In this document: positions 22,795-27,461 of the stretch, one piece after another
How positions within the stretch are numbered: position 1 is the stretch's first letter
How the letters are laid out: each line of letters starts with the position of its first letter
Origin: Citreimonas sp042096055
Lineage (GTDB): Bacteria; Pseudomonadota; Alphaproteobacteria; Rhodobacterales; Rhodobacteraceae
Length of the DNA: 27,461 nucleotides
Direction: 5' to 3'
Assembly (NCBI RefSeq): GCF_042096055.1
Contig: NZ_JBELMH010000046.1
Span: forward strand, 1-27,461
Program-made: the position numbers and the translations under genes
Notes under the pieces: model-generated
What the model saw: the letters and a program-made list of their open reading frames with translations, nothing else
What the model was told of the DNA's origin: nothing
Databases searched by the model: none

Positions 22795-25212
22795 GGTGAA
22801 GCGGTTGTCGCGCGGGAAGCCGCGGGGCGCCATGCGGCCCGAGCCGGCGCGCTTGCCCAGCCATTCCTCGAGCTGCGTCTCGGTCCGGGTGCGGCCGGCC
22901 GGGTCGCGCCAGGTCAGCCCCTCGGCGAGGGTGAAGGTGCGGGCGTCCGACAACCCGCCGTCCTTGTACTTCTGCAGGCGCACGCCCTTGCCGCGCGCCA
23001 TCTCGGGCAGCTCGTCGAGCGCGAAGACCAGCACCTTGCGGTTCTCGCCCACCACGGCGACGTGGTCGCCGTCGACGCGCACGCAGACCTTCGCGCGGGC
23101 CGGGGCGCGCACGTTCAGCGCCTGCTTGCCGGCGCGCGTCTGGGCGACGACCTCGTCCTCGGGGACGACGAAGCCGTCGCCGGCGCTGGAGGCCAGCAGC
23201 AGCTTCTCGCCGGGGCGGTGGATGAACAGGTCGACGATCTCGGCCTCGTTGGGCAGGTCGACCATCAGGCGCAGCGGCTCGCCGGTGCCGCGGCCGCCGG
23301 GCAGGCTGGCGGCCGAGACGGTGTAGAACCGCCCGTTCGAGCCGAAGACCAGCAGGCGGTCGGTGGTCTCGGCGTGGAAGACGAACCGCGGGCCGTCGCC
23401 GTCCTTGAACTTGAGCTCGCGGTCGAGCGCGATGTGCCCGGTCATGGCGCGGATCCAGCCCATCTGCGAGCAGACGACGGTGATCGGCTCGCGCTCGATC
23501 ATCGCCTCGAGCGGGACCTCCTCGGCCTCGGCGGCCTCGGCGAAGGCGGTGCGGCGGGCGCCGCCGGCATAGTCCTTGCCGAAGCGTTTCCGGACCTCGC
23601 GCAGTTCTTCGGCGATACGCTGCCACTGCGAGTCCGCGTCGTCGAGCAGGTCGGCGATGCCGGCGCGTTCCTCCATCAGGCGGTCGCGCTCGGCGCGCAG
23701 CTCCAGCTCCTCGAGCCGGCGCAGGCTGCGCAGGCGCATGTTGAGGATCGCCTCGGCCTGCACGTCGGACAGCCCGTCCTCGTGCCCGGCGTAGCGCTGC
23801 GGGATGCCGCGGCCGGACTCGTCGCCCATGTCGGCCGGCGCCACCGCGTCGGGATCGGCGACCAGCGTCAGGGTCTTCGGATCGGTGTCGCCCAGCGGCG
23901 AGACGTAGTCGCGCTGGTCGGTGGCGCGGGGGATGCCGTCCTGGTGGGGCTTCGACCAATCCTCGACCATCAGCGCGGCCTTGGGGTCGTCGTCGTAGCG
24001 GATGATGTCGATCACCCGGTCGAGGTTGAGGAAGGCCGTGATCAGCCCCTCGAGCACCTCGAGCCGGTTGTCGATGCGCGCCATGCGGTGGCGCGAGCGG
24101 CGGATCAGCACGTCGCGGCGGAAGTCGAGGAAGGCGCGCAGCACCTCCTTGAGCGAGCAGACCTTGGGCGTCACGCCGTCGATCAATACGTTCATGTTCA
24201 GCGCAAAGCGGATTTCCAGGTCCGAGTTGCGGAACAGCGTGCCCATCAGCACGTCGGGCTCGACGTTGCGCGACTTGGGCTCGAGCACCATGCGGATGTC
24301 CTCGGCGGATTCGTCGCGGACGTCGGCGAGGATCGGCACCTTGCGGGTCTGGATCAGCTCGGCCAGCCGCTCGACCAGCTTGGATTTCTGCACCTGGTAG
24401 GGGATTTCCGTCACGACGATCTGCCACTGGCCACGGCCGAGGTCCTCGACCTCCCACTTGGCGCGCAGGCGGATCGAGCCGCGGCCCGTGGCGTAGGTCT
24501 GCGCGATCGTCTCGTGCGGCTCGACGATGATGCCGCCGGTGGGAAAGTCCGGGCCGGGCACGTATTGCAGCAGCGTCTCGTCGCCGGCGTTGGGGTGGCG
24601 GATCAGGTGCAGGCAGGCGTCGATCAGCTCGGAGATGTTGTGCGGCGGGATGTTCGTGGCCATGCCGACCGCGATGCCGCTGGAGCCGTTGGCCAGCAGG
24701 TTGGGGTAGGCGGCGGGCAGCACGACGGGTTCGTTGAGCCGGCCGTCGTAGTTCGGGCGGAAGTCGACGGCGTTCTCGTCGAGGCCCTCCAGCAGCGCCT
24801 CGGACATCACGGTCATGCGCGCCTCGGTGTAGCGCTCGGCCGCGGGGTTGTCGCCGTCGATGTTGCCGAAGTTGCCTTGCCCGTCGACCAGCGGGTAGCG
24901 AATGGTGAAGTCCTGCGCGAGCCGCGCCATCGCGTCGTAGATCGCGGCGTTCCCGTGCGGGTGGAAGTCGCCCATCGTGTCGCCGCTGATCTTCGCGGAT
25001 TTCAGGAACCCGCCCGACGACGACAGCCGCAGCCGCCGCATCGCGTAGAGGATCCGCCGGTGCACCGGCTTCAGCCCGTCGCGGGCGTCGGGCAGCGCGC
25101 GGTGCATGATCGTCGACAGCGCATAGGTCAGATAACGCTCGCCGATGGCTCGGCTGAGCGGTTCGGAACTGTCGCGGGAGGGAAGATCGGGCTCGATCGG
25201 GTCGTCACTCAT
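22792..25212 (-). CDS. parC: DNA topoisomerase IV subunit A
   Basis: An 806-residue type IIA topoisomerase A subunit. The breakage-reunion domain shows RALPDARDGLKPVHRRILYA, GDFHPHGNAAIYDAMARLAQ and DGQGNFGNIDGD, with catalytic Tyr128 in AERYTEARM. The C-terminal beta-pinwheel (from about residue 540, starting with ITVVCSQMGWIRAMTGH) lacks a GyrA box (QRGGKG), so ParC rather than GyrA. With ParE it unlinks daughter chromosomes. At the quinolone-contacting site the position equal to E. coli Ser80 is Ala89, and Glu84 is Asp93. ATG 25212 matches the usual N-terminus as I recall it, yet the bases before it are pyrimidine-rich and show no Shine-Dalgarno sequence. It is a single gene flanked by opposite-strand genes. 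Confidence 0.94.
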   Translation of the reverse strand: MSDDPIEPDLPSRDSSEPLSRAIGERYLTYALSTIMHRALPDARDGLKPVHRRILYAMRRLRLSSSGGFLKSAKISGDTMGDFHPHGNAAIYDAMARLAQDFTIRYPLVDGQGNFGNIDGDNPAAERYTEARMTVMSEALLEGLDENAVDFRPNYDGRLNEPVVLPAAYPNLLANGSSGIAVGMATNIPPHNISELIDACLHLIRHPNAGDETLLQYVPGPDFPTGGIIVEPHETIAQTYATGRGSIRLRAKWEVEDLGRGQWQIVVTEIPYQVQKSKLVERLAELIQTRKVPILADVRDESAEDIRMVLEPKSRNVEPDVLMGTLFRNSDLEIRFALNMNVLIDGVTPKVCSLKEVLRAFLDFRRDVLIRRSRHRMARIDNRLEVLEGLITAFLNLDRVIDIIRYDDDPKAALMVEDWSKPHQDGIPRATDQRDYVSPLGDTDPKTLTLVADPDAVAPADMGDESGRGIPQRYAGHEDGLSDVQAEAILNMRLRSLRRLEELELRAERDRLMEERAGIADLLDDADSQWQRIAEELREVRKRFGKDYAGGARRTAFAEAAEAEEVPLEAMIEREPITVVCSQMGWIRAMTGHIALDRELKFKDGDGPRFVFHAETTDRLLVFGSNGRFYTVSAASLPGGRGTGEPLRLMVDLPNEAEIVDLFIHRPGEKLLLASSAGDGFVVPEDEVVAQTRAGKQALNVRAPARAKVCVRVDGDHVAVVGENRKVLVFALDELPEMARGKGVRLQKYKDGGLSDARTFTLAEGLTWRDPAGRTRTETQLEEWLGKRAGSGRMAPRGFPRDNRFT

Positions 25213-25371
25213 GCGGGCGGTGATAGCGGGGCGGGGCAGGGCGGTAAAGCGGCTGCGCGCCGGTCCGTGCGGAAAGCGTGTCCGCGGTGCGACGTCGCGT
25301 GCCTGCACGGTTCGGCGGAACCCCGCGCATCGCGGCGGCGTTGCCAGCGAAACACCAAGAAGGAAACCGCC

Positions 25372-26073
25372 ATGCGTCTCGTCGTCGTCACATTCGCCCT
25401 GCTCGGATTCGCGTGGTACGAGCTTTCCGGCGGCGCCGAGTTCCAACCCGGCGACGTGTCGCTGACGCTGTTCGCCGAGCCGACCTATACCGGCCCGGTG
25501 CTGTTTGCCGGGCTTCTGGATCGCCCGGTCGAGGGCGCGCGTCAATCCCGGGTGCGCCAGGCGTCGGTGGACGTGGCAGAAACCCGCGCAAGCGCGATCG
25601 AGCGCGCGGTGGCCAAGGTGCCCGGCGCGACGCTGGTGCGGGCCTCGGCCGACGCTTCGGACCCGCAGCCCGTTCGGATCGGCGGCGCGTTCGCCAACGG
25701 TTCGGGCAATGCGTTCGACAACGGGTCGGGCGGCGCCTTCACCGACCGGTCGGGCGCGATCTTCGACACCGGCGCGGGCCTCGAGGCGGTGGACGCCTCG
25801 GCGCAGGCGACCGGAACGGTGCTGTCGCCGGACATCCGGCACGTGGCCGACACGCGCGTGCCGCTGCTCGACCGCCCGTCCGAGGGCGCCGAGATGCTGG
25901 TCGAGCTGCTGCGCGGAGAGCCGGTCGCCGTCCTGCGCGACGGTGCGACGGGCTGGGTGCAGCTGCGCGCGCTGGACGGCGGCACCGTCGGCTGGGCCGA
26001 GGCGCGGCACCTCGAGCCGTCTCAGGACGCGACGCTGGCCTCGGCCGGCGAGACCACGCTCGCCTCGAACTGA
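25372..26073 (+). CDS. SH3-domain envelope protein with octapeptide repeat
   Basis: A 233-residue protein. Residues 1-19 are a hydrophobic signal or anchor. Residues about 25-100 are unrecognised, with a LTLFAEPTYTGPVLFAGLLD block. Residues 106-137 are four tandem octapeptides of pattern [AI]-F-x-[NDT]-x-[SA]-G-x. Residues about 158-218 are a bacterial SH3 (SH3b) domain: RVPLLDRPSEGAEMLVELL, GEPVAVLRDGATGWVQLRAL and VGWAEARHLEP. Such domains usually bind peptidoglycan or peptides in the periplasm. AAGGA upstream of ATG 25372 supports the start; the longer open frame is antisense to parC. It is divergent from parC with a gap of about 160 bases. The function is unknown. Confidence 0.83.
   Translation: MRLVVVTFALLGFAWYELSGGAEFQPGDVSLTLFAEPTYTGPVLFAGLLDRPVEGARQSRVRQASVDVAETRASAIERAVAKVPGATLVRASADASDPQPVRIGGAFANGSGNAFDNGSGGAFTDRSGAIFDTGAGLEAVDASAQATGTVLSPDIRHVADTRVPLLDRPSEGAEMLVELLRGEPVAVLRDGATGWVQLRALDGGTVGWAEARHLEPSQDATLASAGETTLASN
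25687..25782 (+). repeat. Four tandem 24-base coding repeats
   Basis: Units at 25687, 25711, 25735 and 25759 encode AFANGSGN, AFDNGSGG, AFTDRSGA and IFDTGAGL. The DNA copies share the frame GCG-TTC...TCG-GGC but have diverged, so the array is not fresh. It forms a Gly/Asn/Asp-rich section of the SH3 protein. Confidence 0.75.
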
Positions 26074-26110
26074 GCTTTCCTTCGGGCGCTTGGACCATTA
26101 GGCCCTGCGC

Positions 26111-26941
26111 ATGGTCGAACGCTCGATCCTCATCACCGGCTGTTCCTCGGGCATCGGGGCCGACGCGGCGCGCACCTTGCGGGCGCGGGGCTGGCGCGTC
26201 TTCGCGGCCTGCCGGCAGCAGGCCGATTGCGACCGCCTGCGCGCCGAGGGCTTCGAGTCGCCCCGGCTGGACTACACCGACCCCGAAAGCATCGCGGCCA
26301 CTCTGGACGCGGTGCTTGGGGCCACCGGCGGCACGCTCGACGCGCTGTTCAACAACGGCGCCTACGCCATCCCCGGCGCGGCCGAGGACCTGCCGGCGGA
26401 TGCGCTGCGCGCGATCTTCGACGCCAACGTCTTCGGCTGGCACGACCTTACCGTGCGCGTGATCCCGGTGATGCGGGCGCAGGGGCACGGGCGGATCGTC
26501 AACCATTCGTCGGTGCTGGGCTACGTCTCGATCCCCTGGCGGGCGGCCTACAACGCCACGAAATACGCCATCGAGGCGCTGACCGACACGCTGCGGATCG
26601 AAATGCGCGACACGCCGATCCACGTGGTGACGCTGAACACCGGGCCTGTGGCGACGCGCATCCGCGTGAACTCGATCCCGCATTTCGAGCGCTGGATCGA
26701 CTGGCGGAACTCGGCCCGGCGGGCGCAGTACGAATCGACCCTGCTGAAGCGTCTCTACGAGGATCGTGGCCCGGACCGGTGGGAGCTGCAGCCCGAGGCG
26801 GTGACGCGCGCGCTGATCCGCGCGGTCGAGCATCCGCGCCCCGCGCCGCGCTACTACATCACCACGCCGAGCCGCCTGATGGCGGTCGCGCGGCGGGTGC
26901 TGCCGACACGTGCGCTGGATTGGGTGCTGTCGAAAGGGTGA
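26111..26941 (+). CDS. Short-chain dehydrogenase/reductase (classical SDR)
   Basis: A 276-residue oxidoreductase of the classical SDR class. The nucleotide loop TGCSSGIG (residues 9-16), NNGAY (81-85, a variant of NNAG), Asn106 in DANVFG, Ser134, and Y-x3-K (Tyr147, Lys151) in AAYNATKYAIEALT are all present, so it should be an active NAD(P)-dependent enzyme. The C-terminal part (HFERWIDWRNSARRAQYES, later YYITTPSRLMAV) resembles the extension of SDRs related to E. coli YbbO. The substrate cannot be predicted. The ATG at 26111 has no clear ribosome site, only AGG eight bases upstream, so initiation may be weak or leaderless. It lies 37 bases after the SH3 gene on the same strand. Confidence 0.92.
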   Translation: MVERSILITGCSSGIGADAARTLRARGWRVFAACRQQADCDRLRAEGFESPRLDYTDPESIAATLDAVLGATGGTLDALFNNGAYAIPGAAEDLPADALRAIFDANVFGWHDLTVRVIPVMRAQGHGRIVNHSSVLGYVSIPWRAAYNATKYAIEALTDTLRIEMRDTPIHVVTLNTGPVATRIRVNSIPHFERWIDWRNSARRAQYESTLLKRLYEDRGPDRWELQPEAVTRALIRAVEHPRPAPRYYITTPSRLMAVARRVLPTRALDWVLSKG

Positions 26942-27001
26942 TCGCGGGTTCGCAATCGCGCGCGACGGGGTTATGTGCTGCCTGTCGGAACCGGAGGACC
27001 C

Positions 27002-27205
27002 ATGCTACACGATCCGTTGTTCATTGCGCTGGCCATCGCCTGCCTTGCCGTCGTCGCCATCCTGCTGTTCGGTATCGGCAGCTTCGCCAAGGGCGGCGAG
27101 TTCAACAAGAAGTACGCCAACAAGGCGATGCGGCTTCGCATCATCGCGCAGTTCGTGGCGGTGCTGCTGATCCTGCTGTTCGTCTGGGTGCGCGGAGGCA
27201 ACTGA
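27002..27205 (+). CDS. Twin-transmembrane protein (HIG1-like)
   Basis: A 67-residue protein with two membrane helices (about 6-27 and 47-64) joined by a basic loop containing FNKKYANKAMRLRI, the pattern of twin-transmembrane proteins of the HIG1-N type. In eukaryotes HIG1 proteins support respiratory complexes; the bacterial role is unclear. GGAGGA just before ATG 27002 supports the start over an ATG at 26975. Its stop overlaps the start of the cobalamin adenosyltransferase by one base (TGATG), so the two are cotranslated. I recall the same order in other Rhodobacterales. Confidence 0.85.
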   Translation: MLHDPLFIALAIACLAVVAILLFGIGSFAKGGEFNKKYANKAMRLRIIAQFVAVLLILLFVWVRGGN

Positions 27206-27461
27206 TGGTCGTTCTCAACCGGATCTACACGCGCGGCGGCGACAAGGGCGAAACCGCGCTGGGCAACGGCGCGCGGGTGCCCAAGTTCTCGCCCCGGGTC
27301 GAGGCCTACGGCACCGCGGACGAGCTGAACTCGGTCGTGGGGCTGGCGCGGCTGGCGGCGACGGGCGACGCCGACGCGGCGCTGGCGCGCATCCAGAACG
27401 ACCTGTTCGACCTGGGCGCCGACCTGTGCCTGCCGGACATGGGCGCGGACGCCAAGCGCGA
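27205..27461 (+). CDS. PduO-type cob(I)alamin adenosyltransferase, N-terminal part
   Basis: The frame runs from ATG 27205 off the window end (85 complete codons of an expected 185 or so). It starts with the ATP-binding block of PduO-type adenosyltransferases, YTRGGDKGETALGNGARVPK, followed by RVEAYGTADELNSVVGLAR, and IQNDLFDLGADL later. The enzyme transfers adenosyl from ATP to cob(I)alamin to make coenzyme B12. GGAGG at 27194-27198, six bases upstream, and the one-base overlap with the twin-TM gene support the start. This is the PduO type; CobA/BtuR-type enzymes are unrelated. Confidence 0.93.
   Translation, partial: MVVLNRIYTRGGDKGETALGNGARVPKFSPRVEAYGTADELNSVVGLARLAATGDADAALARIQNDLFDLGADLCLPDMGADAKR

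Noticed and set aside
23062..25371. Long N-terminal extension of the SH3 protein frame
   Set aside because: It is antisense to parC; the ATG at 25372 has a good ribosome site and starts a signal-like segment.

Overview
The window is a piece of a high-GC alphaproteobacterial chromosome, most likely Rhodobacterales (Rhodobacteraceae/Roseobacter type). The clearest pointers are a GcrA cell-cycle regulator, several small families common in that order (DUF1285, DUF2125, DUF2798, a zf-CHCC zinc-finger protein), and a twin-transmembrane protein directly before a PduO-type cobalamin adenosyltransferase. I see no rRNA, tRNA, insertion sequence, phage gene, CRISPR array or attachment site. Coding density is very high, no gene-free stretch exceeds about 170 bases, and the content looks like core genome.

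Layout. 1-498 (-): start of a GlcD-type FAD oxidase. 660-1070 (+): HemJ/CopD-like membrane protein. 1086-7837 (-): four-gene operon in the order MoxR AAA+ ATPase, DUF58 protein, BatA/DUF4159 membrane protein, second large membrane von Willebrand-like protein. 7908-8786 (+): DUF1285 and DUF2798 proteins. 8783-9601 (-) and 9704-11659 (+): a sulfotransferase divergent from a core-2/I-branching-type glycosyltransferase, which is followed at once by a HIT protein. 11794-13810: ABC-2 exporter ATPase and permease (-), separated by a small zinc-finger gene on the other strand. 13933-14538 (+): gcrA, with a strong bidirectional terminator. 14613-18584 (-): orphan oligopeptide-type binding protein, M20 deacylase and DUF2125 protein. 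18677-22700 (+): ChaC, then a MotA/ExbB-like channel and a MotB/OmpA-like protein with a very long coiled coil. 22792-25212 (-): parC. 25372-27461 (+): SH3-domain envelope protein with an octapeptide repeat, a short-chain dehydrogenase, a twin-TM protein and the start of a cobalamin adenosyltransferase.

Functional links. The MoxR operon is translationally coupled at two junctions (GTGA and ATGA overlaps) and probably builds one membrane-associated assembly. The glycosyltransferase and divergent sulfotransferase may act on one surface glycan. The ExbB-like/OmpA-like pair looks like a complete ion-driven stator: it has the channel subunit, the proton-carrying Asp and the peptidoglycan-binding domain. 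Its partner is unknown and its putative stalk is much longer than the periplasm is wide, so I consider it the least explained system here. Nothing in the window proves a wholly new system. All family calls rest on reading translated sequence and motifs, without database searches.
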